A DNA stretch of 64,000 nucleotides. It comes from Nevskiaceae bacterium (GTDB lineage Bacteria; Pseudomonadota; Gammaproteobacteria; Steroidobacterales; Steroidobacteraceae). This document shows, piece after piece, positions 8,289 to 17,115 of this stretch. Under the pieces are notes generated by a model that was given only the letters and a program-made list of their open reading frames with translations, had not been told where the DNA came from and made no database searches. The position numbers and the translations under genes were made by a program. The stretch's first letter is position 1. The number at the start of each line of letters is the position of its first letter. The DNA lies in the NCBI GenBank assembly GCA_024234075.1, contig JACKOV010000003.1:620001-684000 (forward strand), written 5' to 3'.

Positions 8289-8631
8289 GAGAGGTCGTGC
8301 TTACGACCGGATACACCGATAGCGTCAGGAGCCCGCCGACGCCCATGGTCATGCGTATGTCGAAACCGAAGCTGTCGATCCGATCGATCAGTGCTGCGGA
8401 TGGCGTCGGTGCTCGTCGGCGATGAAGCCGGGGCTCGTGCCGGCGTCGATGAATGGACCGGGACCGGCGCAAGCATGGCGCTGCCCGATGCCATCATCAC
8501 GCCGATCTCCGCCATCAAGAGCCGCGATGCATGTGATGGCCTCCTGTTCCCGGTGGGGCCGTCATTCCCCGGGGTTTGCGTCACCAGCGTCATGGGACCA
8601 ATATCACGGGCAGCATTCCGTACGTCAACCG
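8289..8631. other. Gap of about 340 bases without a supported gene
   Basis: Open frames occur on both strands but none has a ribosome site, family resemblance or plausible composition. The base composition is like coding DNA, so it may be the eroded remains of a gene. No repeat, terminator or structured RNA was recognised by eye. Confidence 0.4.
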
Positions 8632-9216
8632 ATGCGTAACCCAGCGAATAAACATCCTTCGCCGCGAGATGCCGCGTGGCCCGATGGCGCGATTTTCACG
8701 GTCGGGCATTCGGCCCTGCCGATCGGTGATTTCGTTTCTTTGCTGCAGATCTATGGCATCGAGCAGCTCGCGGATATCCGCACCGTGCCGCGCTCGCGTC
8801 ACAACCCGCAGTTCAACGCCGATGCGTTGACCGACAGTCTCGCCGCCGCGCGGATCGACTATGTGCCGATGCCGGCACTCGGCGGATTGCGGCGGGCGCG
8901 CAAGGATTCGGTCAACGCCGGCTGGCGCAACGCCAGCTTTCGCGGTTTCGCCGACTATATGCAGAGCGCGGCGTTCGACGAGGCTGTCGAAGTCCTGATC
9001 CGAATGGGTCGCGAGAAGCGCGTCGCGATCATGTGTGCCGAAGCCGTGCCATGGCGCTGCCACCGCTCGCTGGTGGCCGACGCGCTGAACGTACGCGGCG
9101 TGCCTACGATCGAGATCATGTCCGCGAGCGACTATCGGCCGCACAAGCTCACGCCTTTCGCACGGGTCGACGGGACCTCGATCACCTATCCGCCCGATCA
9201 GGCGAGCTTGTTCTGA
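8632..9216 (+). CDS. DUF488 family protein
   Basis: Predicted cytosolic protein of 194 residues with the DUF488 landmarks: IFTVGHSALPIGDF near residue 21, LADIRTVPRSRHNPQFN near 44, and MCAEAVPWRCHRSLVADAL near 131, with the conserved Cys, Glu and C-H-R cluster. The fold is known from structures, but the reaction is not established. ATG 8632 gives a start shortly before the conserved core; no strong ribosome site is seen. It sits between the secreted protein and nhaA and ends the accessory zone. A DUF72 remnant nearby is notable, as both are small conserved orphans, but no functional link is shown. Confidence 0.8.
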   Translation: MRNPANKHPSPRDAAWPDGAIFTVGHSALPIGDFVSLLQIYGIEQLADIRTVPRSRHNPQFNADALTDSLAAARIDYVPMPALGGLRRARKDSVNAGWRNASFRGFADYMQSAAFDEAVEVLIRMGREKRVAIMCAEAVPWRCHRSLVADALNVRGVPTIEIMSASDYRPHKLTPFARVDGTSITYPPDQASLF

Positions 9217-9248
9217 TCCAACCTGTTCGGCGGTGCGTCATGGCGGTT

Positions 9249-9278
9249 TTGCCGGCATGTCGGTCGGCAGAGTATGAT
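9249..9278 (+). promoter_or_regulatory. Promoter candidate for nhaA
   Basis: TTGCCG (9249-9254) and TATGAT (9273-9278) are separated by 18 bases and resemble a sigma-70 promoter. Transcription would start near 9285, leaving a leader of about 74 bases before nhaA. The -35 overlaps a seven-pair hairpin (TGCCG...CGGCA, about 9250-9269). Confidence 0.45.
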
Positions 9279-9358
9279 GCTTGCCGGGTGTCCCGCCGCA
9301 TACCGCAGCGCGACAGGCATACGCGTCGGTCGGGCCGCCACGCCGGGTTTCTGCGACC

Positions 9359-10717
9359 ATGCACCGCAACGTTTCGCGGCAGGATCTGCCGCGCGCCCAG
9401 CTCCTGGCCGAACGCGCTTTCGCGACCCTCGAACGCTTTCTGCATATCGAAGCCGCCAGTGGCATCGTGTTGCTGATCGCCGCGGCCGTGGCGCTGATCT
9501 GGGCCAACTCGCCGTTTGCGGCCAGCTATCACGCGCTCTGGCATCTGCCCGCGTCGATCGGTATCGGCGGCTTTACGTTTTCCCAGTCGCTGCATTTCTG
9601 GATCAATGACGTCGCGATGACGGTGTTCTTCCTGGTCGTCGGCATGGAGATCCGCCGCGAGATCCACGAAGGGGCCCTGAGTGATCTGAAACAGGCAGCG
9701 CTGCCGGTCCTGGCGGCTGCCGGTGGTGTGGTGGTTCCGGCGCTGATCTATCTGAGCTTGAACGGCGACCCGGCGCAGCACCGCGGTTGGGCGGTGCCGA
9801 CCGCGACCGACATCGCCTTTGCCGTGGGCGTGCTGGCGCTGCTGGGCCGGTCGATCCCCACCAACGTGCGGGTGTTTCTGCTCGCGCTGGCGATCATCGA
9901 CGACATCATCGCGGTGCTGATCATTGCGCTGTTCTATTCCGGAGGGCTCGACTACTCCGGTTTCATCGTTGCCGGTGTCGGTCTCCTGATGGTGTTCGCG
10001 CTGCATGAGGTGGGGATCGGCACGGCTTGGGCTTACGTGATTCCCAGCATCGTCACCTGGGCGGGTCTGCTGATGACTGGTGCGCACCCGGCACTGGCGG
10101 GGGTGATCCTCGGCATGGTGACTCCGGTCGTGCCATTGCGCATGCGCGATCATCCGCTGGAGGTCGTGCTGCGCGCGGCCGAGAAGCTGCGCAATCACGA
10201 TGATCAGGCGGCGATGAGTGCACAGCAGTTGGCGGTGCCGCTCAGGCAATTGCGGCTGGGTCAGCGCGAGCTGTTGCCGCCCGTGGTCCGGATGCAGATG
10301 ACGCTGCATCCCTGGGTGGCCTATGGCGTCATGCCGCTGTTCGCGCTGGCCAATGCCGGCGTCAGTCTGCAGGGCCTCGATCTGTCCAGTCCGGCACCGC
10401 AGTGGGTCATGATCGGCGTCGTGTTGGCTCTGGTTGCCGGCAAGCCGCTGGGAATCATCGGGATCAGCTGGCTGATGGTGAAGCTGGGTTGGTGCCGTCT
10501 GCCACCCGGCGTGTCCTGGGGTGGTGTCTGCCTGATCGGCTTGCTGGCCGGCATCGGCTTCACGATGTCGATCTTCGTCGCGATGCTCGCTTTCCCCGAT
10601 GTCACGCTGCTGGGCGCGGCCAAGCTTGGCGTGCTGCTGGGGTCATTGTGTGCGGCCGTGCTGGGCCTGACCTGGGGCGTGGTCTATCGGCGCAGCTTGC
10701 GGCAACTGCCATGCTGA
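9359..10717 (+). CDS. nhaA: Na+/H+ antiporter NhaA
   Basis: Inner-membrane antiporter of 452 residues that exports Na+ or Li+ in exchange for protons. Recognised by TATDIAFAVGVLALLGRSIP and the paired aspartates Asp181-Asp182 in LAIIDDIIAVLII, equivalent to the two ion-binding aspartates of E. coli NhaA. About twelve hydrophobic segments are seen. It is longer than the 388-residue E. coli protein, as in many proteobacterial NhaAs, mainly through a cytoplasmic loop at about 265-310 (PLRMRDHPLEVVL to MQMTLHPW). The ATG at 9359 is preferred; an in-frame start at 9281 would add a non-conserved tail. Its end overlaps a ynfA remnant by seven bases. Confidence 0.93.
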   Translation: MHRNVSRQDLPRAQLLAERAFATLERFLHIEAASGIVLLIAAAVALIWANSPFAASYHALWHLPASIGIGGFTFSQSLHFWINDVAMTVFFLVVGMEIRREIHEGALSDLKQAALPVLAAAGGVVVPALIYLSLNGDPAQHRGWAVPTATDIAFAVGVLALLGRSIPTNVRVFLLALAIIDDIIAVLIIALFYSGGLDYSGFIVAGVGLLMVFALHEVGIGTAWAYVIPSIVTWAGLLMTGAHPALAGVILGMVTPVVPLRMRDHPLEVVLRAAEKLRNHDDQAAMSAQQLAVPLRQLRLGQRELLPPVVRMQMTLHPWVAYGVMPLFALANAGVSLQGLDLSSPAPQWVMIGVVLALVAGKPLGIIGISWLMVKLGWCRLPPGVSWGGVCLIGLLAGIGFTMSIFVAMLAFPDVTLLGAAKLGVLLGSLCAAVLGLTWGVVYRRSLRQLPC

Positions 10718-10889
10718 TCCTGCGCACTTTCGGATTGTTCATCGTCACGGCGTGGCCGAGATCGTCGGTTGCTGTCTGCCCTACCTCTGGCTGAAGCGGG
10801 GTGGGTCGGTCTGGCAGCTGCTCCCTGCGGCGAGGAGTCTGGCGCTGCTCGGGATGGGCATCCTGGCCTGGGGCGGCTGGCGAGTGTGA
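10711..10889 (+). pseudogene. ynfA-like (UPF0060) remnant, frameshifted with deletion
   Basis: The ATG at 10711 begins MLILRTFGLFIVTA, the first membrane helix of YnfA-type small membrane proteins. One base appears lost after the Ala codon (near 10753); in the shifted frame the sequence continues AEIVGCCLPYLWLKRGGSVW and LLPAARSLALL, the family's most conserved part. It then jumps to GMGILAWGGWRV and a stop at 10887-10889, which matches the family C-terminus, so roughly 55 middle codons are missing. Normal length is about 108 residues. Thus at least two inactivating events. It may once have been translationally coupled to nhaA. Confidence 0.75.
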
Positions 10890-10937
10890 CGCCGCCGATT
10901 CTGCCGCGGCCGGCAGGGCTGCGAGATCAGCTACCGG

Positions 10938-11621
10938 CTAGCGATTGCGGATCAGCTCCGCCACCCCGCTCCAGAGGATCTCGATGCCGATGCAGAGCAG
11001 GATGAAGGCTGCGAGGCGCATCAGCACCATCGTGCCGGTTTCGCCGAGCTTCTTCAGCAGCGGACCTGAATAACGGTAGGTCAGGTAGATGGCGGCCACC
11101 GCCAGCACCAGGCCGACGATTGCGCCGGCGGCCTGCGGGATCAGGCTGAGGGCCTGCTGCGGCTCTGGCCGGCGTGAACCGAGCGCGATCGTGGCGGCGA
11201 TCGTGCCCGGGCCCACCGTCAGCGGGAAGCTCATGGGCATGAAGCTGCGCTTCGCGATCTCGACCTCGGACATGGCGGCGGTCGAGTCGGCGACCGAGCG
11301 CTGCACGGCATCCTGGCCCGTATCGTTGAGCATGCGCCAGCCCGCCGAGGCCACCACCAGCCCGCCCGCGACCCGCACGATCGGGATCGACAGGCCGAAG
11401 AAATCGAGCACATAGCCGCCGATCAGCAGCGCGCCGACCAGCAGGAAAAAGCAGTTGATCGCCACGCGTCGCGCCATGACGCGGGCCAGCGCATCGTCGC
11501 CACCGGTGACCGACAGGAAGATCGGCGCACCGGCCAGCGGGTTGATGATCGGCAGCAGCGTCGCCGGCACCAGCAGGGCGGTCGCAACCAGAATCTTCAG
11601 GAACTCGTCCACGGCCGCCAT
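10938..11621 (-). CDS. MarC family integral membrane protein
   Basis: Predicted inner-membrane protein of 227 residues with six hydrophobic segments. Family landmarks are LLPIINPLAGAPIFLSVT near the N-terminus, VRVAGGLVVASAGWRML at about 82, and FPLTVGPGTIAATIALG at about 130, the conserved PLT-GPG motif of MarC/SNatA proteins. Members were linked to multiple antibiotic resistance by name only; some archaeal relatives transport small amino acids. The central loop (about 102-122) is polar. It stands alone, convergent with nhaA and divergent from tadA. Confidence 0.85.
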   Translation of the reverse strand: MAAVDEFLKILVATALLVPATLLPIINPLAGAPIFLSVTGGDDALARVMARRVAINCFFLLVGALLIGGYVLDFFGLSIPIVRVAGGLVVASAGWRMLNDTGQDAVQRSVADSTAAMSEVEIAKRSFMPMSFPLTVGPGTIAATIALGSRRPEPQQALSLIPQAAGAIVGLVLAVAAIYLTYRYSGPLLKKLGETGTMVLMRLAAFILLCIGIEILWSGVAELIRNR

Positions 11622-11783
11622 GGTACCGCGTACCGGGGCGACCCCTCATCCGGGCGGGGGCCGTCGTGATCCGCAGGCAGCGGCCGGCCGGGCAAAGCCG
11701 CCGGCGGTGCTCTATGATCGCGCCCTTCCGGCGAGGCCGGGCCGGTTGCCCGTGACGCTGCCGGGAAAGGGATTTTTTCCGGC

Positions 11784-12242
11784 ATGCCACCCATTCTCGA
11801 TACCGATCATATGCGGCGCGCACTCGGCCTTGCGCATGCCGCGGCTGCGCGCGGCGAGGTGCCTGTCGGTGCGATCGTGATCCGCGGCGAGGAGTGCCTG
11901 GGCGAGGGCAGCAACTCGCCGATCGGCGATCACGATCCGACGGCTCATGCCGAGATCATCGCCTTGCGCCGCGCGGCCGAACGCGTCAACGACTACCGCC
12001 TGGCCGGCACGACGCTGTACGTGACGCTCGAGCCCTGCATCATGTGTGCAGCGGCGATCGTGCATGCGCGGGTCGCACGCGTGGTGTTCGGTGCCTGGGA
12101 TCCCAAGGCGGGCGGGGCAGGCAGCGTCGCCGACGTGTTCCGGACGCCTCAGCTCAATCACCGAGTGGATGTGTTCGGCGGGGTGCTGGCCGAGGAGTGC
12201 GGCCAGGTGTTGCAGCGGTTCTTCGCGGAGCGGCGGGCGTGA
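11784..12242 (+). CDS. tadA: tRNA-specific adenosine deaminase TadA
   Basis: Zinc deaminase of 152 residues that converts A34 to inosine in tRNA-Arg(ACG). The active site is complete: His55-Ala-Glu57 (TAHAEI) and Cys85-x2-Cys88 (LEPCIMC). Downstream GAWDPKAGGAGS is the typical substrate-loop region. Its stop overlaps the GTG of the MATE gene. In E. coli tadA is beside mltF and purL; the same order appears here with extra genes between. A TATGAT -10-like hexamer at 11713-11718 has no matching -35. Confidence 0.93.
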   Translation: MPPILDTDHMRRALGLAHAAAARGEVPVGAIVIRGEECLGEGSNSPIGDHDPTAHAEIIALRRAAERVNDYRLAGTTLYVTLEPCIMCAAAIVHARVARVVFGAWDPKAGGAGSVADVFRTPQLNHRVDVFGGVLAEECGQVLQRFFAERRA

Positions 12243-13624
12243 AATCCACCAGCTCCTCGCTGACGACCGGTTCGATCCCGCGTACCTTGTTCGCGTTCGC
12301 GTTGCCCATCCTGATGGGCAACATGCTGCAGTCGATCAACGGCTCGGTCAACGCGATCTGGGTCGGGAAGTTCCTCGGCACCGCGGCGTTGACCGCGACC
12401 AACAACTCCAACATCGTGATGTTCCTGCTGCTCGGCGGTGTGTTCGGCATCACCATGGCGTCGACCATCCTGATCGCCCAGGCGGTCGGCGCCCAGCGGA
12501 TGGACGAAGCGAAGCGCGTGGTCGGGACCAGCACGACATTCTTCATGGTGCTCGCGCTGCTGTTCACGGTCGGCGGTGTGTCGTTCAGCCGGCATGTGCT
12601 GGGGTGGATGGCGACACCGCAGGATGCATTGCCGCTGGCCGTAGCCTACATGCGCGTGATGTTCCTGGCGCTGCCGGCCTCGTATGCGTTTTTCTTCATC
12701 AATGCGGCGCTGCGCGGAGCCGGTGATTCCCGCACACCGTTCTACTTCATGCTGCTGGCGGTGGTGCTCGACATCGCGCTGAATCCGATATTCATCTTCG
12801 GCCTCGGGCCCATCCCGGCGCTCGGGATCGCGGGCTCGGCCACCGCGACCCTGGTGTCGCAGGTGGTGAGTCTGCTGGCGCTGCTGCGACATGTGTATCG
12901 TCGCCGCAATCCGTTGACCCTGCGCCGCGGCGATCTCGGCTTGCTGCGGATCGACTGGTCGATCGTGTGGACCCTGGTGCTCAAGGGCATTCCGATGGGC
13001 CTGCAAATGATCGTGCTGTCGTCGACCATGGTGCTGTTCATGCACGTCGTGAACCGGTTCGGTTCGGATACGGCGGCCGCGTTCGCGGCATCGATGCAGC
13101 TGTGGAATTACGTACAGATGCCGGCGCTGGCCATCGGCGCCGCGGTCTCGTCGATGGCGGCGCAGAACATCGGGGCGCGCCTGTGGGATCGGGTCGCGCT
13201 GACCGCGCGCTACGGCGTGCTGTTCAATTTTGCGCTGACCGGCGTCCCGGTACTGGTGATCTATCTCGCCAGCCGGCATGCGATCGGCGTCTTCCTGCCG
13301 CCGGGCAGTGTCTCGGTCGGTATTGCCGAGCACATCAACCACATCGTGCTCTGGTCGTTCCCGCTTTTCGGCATCTCCATGGTGCTGTCCGGCGTGGTGC
13401 GGGCCGCGGGTGCGGTGGTGGTGCCGCTGCTGGTGCTGGCCGTCGCGATGCTCGGCGTTCGCGTACCGCTGGCATTCATCGCCGTCGATCACTGGGGAGC
13501 GGATGGCGTCTGGTGGAGCTTCTCGATCTCGTCGGTCGTGGCGGCCACGCTGATGGGCGTGTACTACCGCTTCGGCAACTGGCGCGCGGCCCGGATGATG
13601 CCGACTGCGGCGGGAGCGGACTAG
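12239..13624 (+). CDS. MATE family multidrug/efflux transporter
   Basis: Inner-membrane protein of 461 residues with about twelve membrane helices in two related halves, of the MATE (NorM/DinF/VmrA) superfamily. Typical segments are LFAFALPILMGNMLQSINGS at the start, INAALRGAGDSRTPFYFM in helix 4-5 and MAAQNIGARLWDRV in the second half. MATE proteins export cationic compounds using Na+ or H+; the substrate here is unknown. The GTG start overlaps the tadA stop by four bases (GTGA), so it is translationally coupled to tadA. A small PilZ gene follows after two bases. Confidence 0.9.
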   Translation: MKSTSSSLTTGSIPRTLFAFALPILMGNMLQSINGSVNAIWVGKFLGTAALTATNNSNIVMFLLLGGVFGITMASTILIAQAVGAQRMDEAKRVVGTSTTFFMVLALLFTVGGVSFSRHVLGWMATPQDALPLAVAYMRVMFLALPASYAFFFINAALRGAGDSRTPFYFMLLAVVLDIALNPIFIFGLGPIPALGIAGSATATLVSQVVSLLALLRHVYRRRNPLTLRRGDLGLLRIDWSIVWTLVLKGIPMGLQMIVLSSTMVLFMHVVNRFGSDTAAAFAASMQLWNYVQMPALAIGAAVSSMAAQNIGARLWDRVALTARYGVLFNFALTGVPVLVIYLASRHAIGVFLPPGSVSVGIAEHINHIVLWSFPLFGISMVLSGVVRAAGAVVVPLLVLAVAMLGVRVPLAFIAVDHWGADGVWWSFSISSVVAATLMGVYYRFGNWRAARMMPTAAGAD

Positions 13625-13626
13625 CG

Positions 13627-13956
13627 GTGCAGGAGAGGTCCGAGTTCCGGATCGTCTATCCCCTGCCGGCACGGCCGATAGTCACGATCGGCGCGCATCG
13701 CTTTCGTGCGCTCGACATCTCCGAACAGGCACTGCGCCTGGATCAACGGGACGTCACCCGGACGCTGTCGGTCGGCGAACGTGTGGCAGGCCAGATCTGT
13801 CTCGCGCAACAGGTCGAGCACCCATTCGAGGGGCAGGTGCGGCGGCTCGATGCCCAGGTTGCGGTGGTGCTGCTCGACGATTCGTTCCGGATCGGTCTGG
13901 CGGTGATCTACCAGGAGCAGCGCCATCTGCGCGCCCACTATCCGGATTGGCGCTGA
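13627..13956 (+). CDS. PilZ-domain protein, possible c-di-GMP receptor
   Basis: Predicted cytosolic protein of 109 residues, almost entirely a PilZ domain. It has the N-terminal Arg4-x3-Arg8 switch (RSEFR) and a DISEQA element in place of the usual D/N-x-S-x2-G, so the second ligand motif has Ala for Gly. Strands that follow (GQICLAQQVEHPFEGQVRRL, VAVVLLDDSFRIGLAVI) fit the PilZ barrel. It could therefore bind c-di-GMP, perhaps weakly. The GTG start lies two bases after the MATE stop, so it is the last gene of a tadA-MATE-pilZ operon. A link with the FimX-like protein at 47.7 kb or with type IV pili is only inferred. Confidence 0.7.
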   Translation: MQERSEFRIVYPLPARPIVTIGAHRFRALDISEQALRLDQRDVTRTLSVGERVAGQICLAQQVEHPFEGQVRRLDAQVAVVLLDDSFRIGLAVIYQEQRHLRAHYPDWR

Positions 13957-14016
13957 TCGGCGACGGGGTCGCGTGGTGGAGCGAGCCGTCCTCCGCCGGG
14001 TGCCGCCGCAGCGTCG

Positions 14017-15576
14017 CTAAGGCGCTGTCGCCGTCGCGGGCTCGGCTGCGGCCGACAGGGGCGCGGCCAGGCCGGATTCGTCCTGGGCGAGATCTTCGTC
14101 CTCGAGGCCGGCCAGATCGTCGATCCGGCCTGCGCCCGGTTCATGGCGCGCAGTCGAGCGCCATTCGAGCACCTTGGCGAACTGCTGCGCGCGATCGACC
14201 GTGTACTGCGCCTCCCAGCCACGCGCATAGCCGTTCTTGACCCGCACGTACCAGGATTCGTCGGCCAGCAGCGGCAGGTTCTCGCGCACTTCCGCCCAGC
14301 TGTCGGGGTTGCCACCGCGCATCTGGGTGATGACGCGGGCGTCTTCGAGATGCCCATAGCCCATGTTGTACGAGGCGATCGCGAACCAGCTGCGATCCGG
14401 TTCCTTGATCCGCGCCGGTATCTTGGCCAGCACCTCGCGAAGGTAACGGGCTCCACCGAGGATGTTCTGGCGGGGGTCGAACGGATCCTGCACGCCGACG
14501 GTCGGGGCGGTCTCGGGCATCAGCATCATGATGCCCTGCGCGCCGTTCGGCGATTGGGCCCGCGTGTTCCACTGCGACTCCTGATAGGCCAGCGCGGCCA
14601 GCAGCCGCCAGTCGACGCCGGTCTGGACGGATGCCTGCTCGAACAGCGGCTGCAGTTCCGGCAGCCGCTGCTCGACATGGGTGCGGAATTCGCGCGCCGT
14701 CAGGCGCCGCATCTGACCGGGTGCCTGCAGTGTGCGCGCCGATACGGCGGCGAGGCGCCCGCTGCGGCGTTCCTCGGCGAACCAGTCGTCGACCGCCTCG
14801 CGCAGCGCTTCGGCGCCGCGTGGCAGGATCCACTGCACCGGCCGTTTCTGCGGCAACGAGAACGCGATCCCCACCTCCGGATGCAGGGCGCGGGCGAACG
14901 CGAACTCGTGGCCATCGACCAGCGTGACATCGGCCGAGCCGCGGCCGACCGCATCCAGCGCATCGATGCCACTGGCGCGCGACAATTCGATCCAGCGCAG
15001 GGGCGGGTCTGCATCCGGCACCGAGGTCGAGAGGTAGAGCGCCTCGACGCTGTCCTCCATCACCACGACTCGTCGCGCGGCGATATCGGCGAGTGTCGCC
15101 GGGCGCCGCTGGCTGCGGCGATAGATCCAGTGCTGGGGTACCGAGTCGTACGGCGCCGCCGGCAGGCCGACGTCCTCCCAAGCCGGGTCCCAGCTCAGTT
15201 GCGCGGCGACCAGGTCAAATTGCCCTCCGGCGAGCGCGTCCCGCAGTGCCGAGCGATTCGGGAATACCTCGATCTTCAGGCGGACCCCCAGCTGCCGCGC
15301 AAAGCCATTGACCAACTCGTATTCGAGCCCTTCCGGGGCGTGGCTGCCGAGGTAGTAGGTGGTCGGGCTGTTGAGTGTGGCGACCCGCAGCACCCCACGG
15401 GCGGCGATGCTTTCGGGCGTCGGCGGCGGTACGGACGTCGGCGGCAGCCGGGACTCGCAGCCCGGCAGGGCGGCCGTGATGCCCAGCAGGGCGATCAGCC
15501 CCGGCAGGGCGCGCCACCGACGGTATCGACCACCGTGACGCCACGGGGCGCAAGAGCTTGTCACTTCGAGGCTCAT
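14017..15576 (-). CDS. mltF: Membrane-bound lytic murein transglycosylase F
   Basis: Outer-membrane lipoprotein enzyme of 519 residues that cleaves peptidoglycan glycan strands. After a lipoprotein signal (LPGC, Cys40) comes a periplasmic binding-protein-like regulatory domain (about 58-300, VLRVATLNSPTTYYLG) and an SLT domain (about 315-450) with the catalytic Glu in ALAYQESQWN, followed by GAQGIMMLMPETA and SYNMGYGHLEDA. That two-domain layout is specific for MltF. The last 60 residues are acidic and probably disordered. It lies on the minus strand, divergent from tRNA-Ser and opposite to tadA and purL, its usual neighbours in gammaproteobacteria. Confidence 0.92.
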   Translation of the reverse strand: MSLEVTSSCAPWRHGGRYRRWRALPGLIALLGITAALPGCESRLPPTSVPPPTPESIAARGVLRVATLNSPTTYYLGSHAPEGLEYELVNGFARQLGVRLKIEVFPNRSALRDALAGGQFDLVAAQLSWDPAWEDVGLPAAPYDSVPQHWIYRRSQRRPATLADIAARRVVVMEDSVEALYLSTSVPDADPPLRWIELSRASGIDALDAVGRGSADVTLVDGHEFAFARALHPEVGIAFSLPQKRPVQWILPRGAEALREAVDDWFAEERRSGRLAAVSARTLQAPGQMRRLTAREFRTHVEQRLPELQPLFEQASVQTGVDWRLLAALAYQESQWNTRAQSPNGAQGIMMLMPETAPTVGVQDPFDPRQNILGGARYLREVLAKIPARIKEPDRSWFAIASYNMGYGHLEDARVITQMRGGNPDSWAEVRENLPLLADESWYVRVKNGYARGWEAQYTVDRAQQFAKVLEWRSTARHEPGAGRIDDLAGLEDEDLAQDESGLAAPLSAAAEPATATAP

Positions 15577-15589
15577 CCTGGGCTAGAAT
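15558..15589 (+). promoter_or_regulatory. Promoter candidate for tRNA-Ser
   Basis: A TAGAAT -10-like hexamer (15584-15589) lies eleven bases before the tRNA, with TTGTCA (15558-15563) upstream at a long 20-base spacing. The site overlaps the first codons of the divergent mltF. The -10 is plausible, the -35 is doubtful. Confidence 0.35.
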
Positions 15590-15599
15590 AGGCGATTCC

Positions 15600-15692
15600 G
15601 GAGAGGTACCGAAGCGGTCATAACGGCGCCGACTCGAAATCGGATGGTCGGTTAATCCCGGCACGTGGGTTCGAATCCCACCCTCTCCGCCA
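15600..15692 (+). tRNA. tRNA-Ser (anticodon CGA)
   Basis: A 93-base class II tRNA with encoded CCA. The acceptor stem GGAGAGG pairs with CCTCTCC; the anticodon stem CCGA/TCGG encloses CTCGAAA, giving anticodon CGA for UCG codons. The long variable arm (about 15647-15668) and T arm with GTTCGAATC are typical of tRNA-Ser. Confidence 0.97.
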
Positions 15693-15868
15693 ATTTCTCG
15701 TTCCAGATCGACGCTGAGGTCCGGTGGCAGGAATGTGGCATGTCTGTTTGCGTCTATTCCGGGTTCCATCATCCACGATACCCGTCGATGGATGAGGCGA
15801 GGCACCGCTCAGTTCAAGATCGTCGAGCGCTACATATCATTGGCCCGAAGGGCCATTCGAGGTAGCAA

Positions 15869-17077
15869 TTGAACAACCAGGCAAGTGAGTCGGTTACCGG
15901 CGCCGCAGGCTTTCGCTGGGACGACCCGTTTCATATCGCCAGTCAGCTCTCCGACGACGAGCGGGCTGTCCAGGCGGAAATCCAGTCGTTCGCACAGCGG
16001 CGGCTGATGCCGGGCGTCGTCGATGCCAATCGTCGGGAGATTTTCGACCGCTCGATCTTCAAGGAGCTGGGTTCGCTCGGACTGCTCGGAGCCACCTTGC
16101 AGGGCTACGGCTGTGCCGGCGTCAACTATGTCTGTTACGGGCTGATCGGGCGCGAACTCGAGCGGGTCGACAGCGCATATCGATCTGCAGTGAGCGTGCA
16201 GTCGAGCCTGGTCATGTATCCGATTCACGAGTTCGGATCCGATGAGCAGCGGCAGCACTATCTGCCCAAACTGGCCAGCGGCGACTGGGTCGGATGCTTC
16301 GGCCTGACGGAGCCGGACCACGGTTCGGATCCGGGTTCGATGCGCACCCGCGCACGCGAGACGGCGGGGGGATATCGGATCAGCGGCGGGAAGAACTGGA
16401 TCACGAATGCGCCCATCGCGGACGTGCTGCTGGTCTGGGCCAAGTGCGACGACGACCGCATCCGGGGCTTCCTGATCGATCGCGACACCAAAGGCGTCCA
16501 CACGCCGCGGATCGAGGGCAAGTTTTCTCTGCGGGCGTCGATCACCGGCTCGATCGGGCTGGACGACGTGTTCGTCCCGCAGGATCGGGTCCTGCCGGGG
16601 GTGAGCGGACTCAAGGGGCCGTTCAGTTGCCTGAACAAGGCGAGGCTGGGCATATCCTGGGGCGCGATGGGCGCCGCCGAGCATTGCTGGCATGTCGCGC
16701 GCCAATACGTGCTCGATCGCAAGCAGTTCGGTCGTCCGCTCGCGGCGAATCAGCTCATCCAGAAGAAACTCGCCGACATGCAAACGGAGATCGCTCTCGG
16801 GCTGCTCGCGTCATTGCGCGTCTCGCGGATGGTCGATTCGGGGGAAGCCGCGCCCGAGGTGATCTCGATCGTGAAGCGGAACAACTGCGGCAAGGCGCTG
16901 GAGATTGCTCGTGTCGCCCGGGACATGCTCGGCGCGAACGGCATCTCGGACGAGTACCACGTGATCCGTCACATGCTGAATCTCGAGTCGGTGAACACCT
17001 ACGAAGGAACCCATGACGTTCATGCGCTGATCCTGGGGCGAGCCATCACCGGCATTTCGGCCTTTTCCGCTGTCTGA
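15869..17077 (+). CDS. Acyl-CoA dehydrogenase, glutaryl-CoA dehydrogenase-like
   Basis: Soluble FAD enzyme of 402 residues. Acyl-CoA dehydrogenase landmarks are CFGLTEPDHGSDPGSMRTRA (FAD and substrate contact), GGKNWITNAPIADVLLVWAK and the C-terminal YEGTHDVHALILGRAITG, whose Glu is the catalytic base position of glutaryl-CoA dehydrogenases. The overall match is best with GcdH, which converts glutaryl-CoA to crotonyl-CoA in lysine and tryptophan breakdown; a related short or branched acyl-CoA substrate cannot be excluded. The TTG start at 15869 is supported by GAGGT at 15859-15863. A TTC38-like gene follows after 38 bases, probably in the same transcript. Confidence 0.87.
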   Translation: MNNQASESVTGAAGFRWDDPFHIASQLSDDERAVQAEIQSFAQRRLMPGVVDANRREIFDRSIFKELGSLGLLGATLQGYGCAGVNYVCYGLIGRELERVDSAYRSAVSVQSSLVMYPIHEFGSDEQRQHYLPKLASGDWVGCFGLTEPDHGSDPGSMRTRARETAGGYRISGGKNWITNAPIADVLLVWAKCDDDRIRGFLIDRDTKGVHTPRIEGKFSLRASITGSIGLDDVFVPQDRVLPGVSGLKGPFSCLNKARLGISWGAMGAAEHCWHVARQYVLDRKQFGRPLAANQLIQKKLADMQTEIALGLLASLRVSRMVDSGEAAPEVISIVKRNNCGKALEIARVARDMLGANGISDEYHVIRHMLNLESVNTYEGTHDVHALILGRAITGISAFSAV

Positions 17078-17115
17078 ACAGCCAGCGCCCCGTACGCGAG
17101 CATCCGGAGTCTACG

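Noticed and set aside
8260..8472. 70-codon minus-strand frame with a short hydrophobic segment after the secreted protein gene
   Set aside because: The first half is Arg-rich noise and no ribosome site or family similarity is seen.
15215..15805. Minus-strand open frame containing GGIRTHVPGLTDHPISS
   Set aside because: Antisense translation of tRNA-Ser, a well-known annotation artefact, fused to a shadow of mltF.
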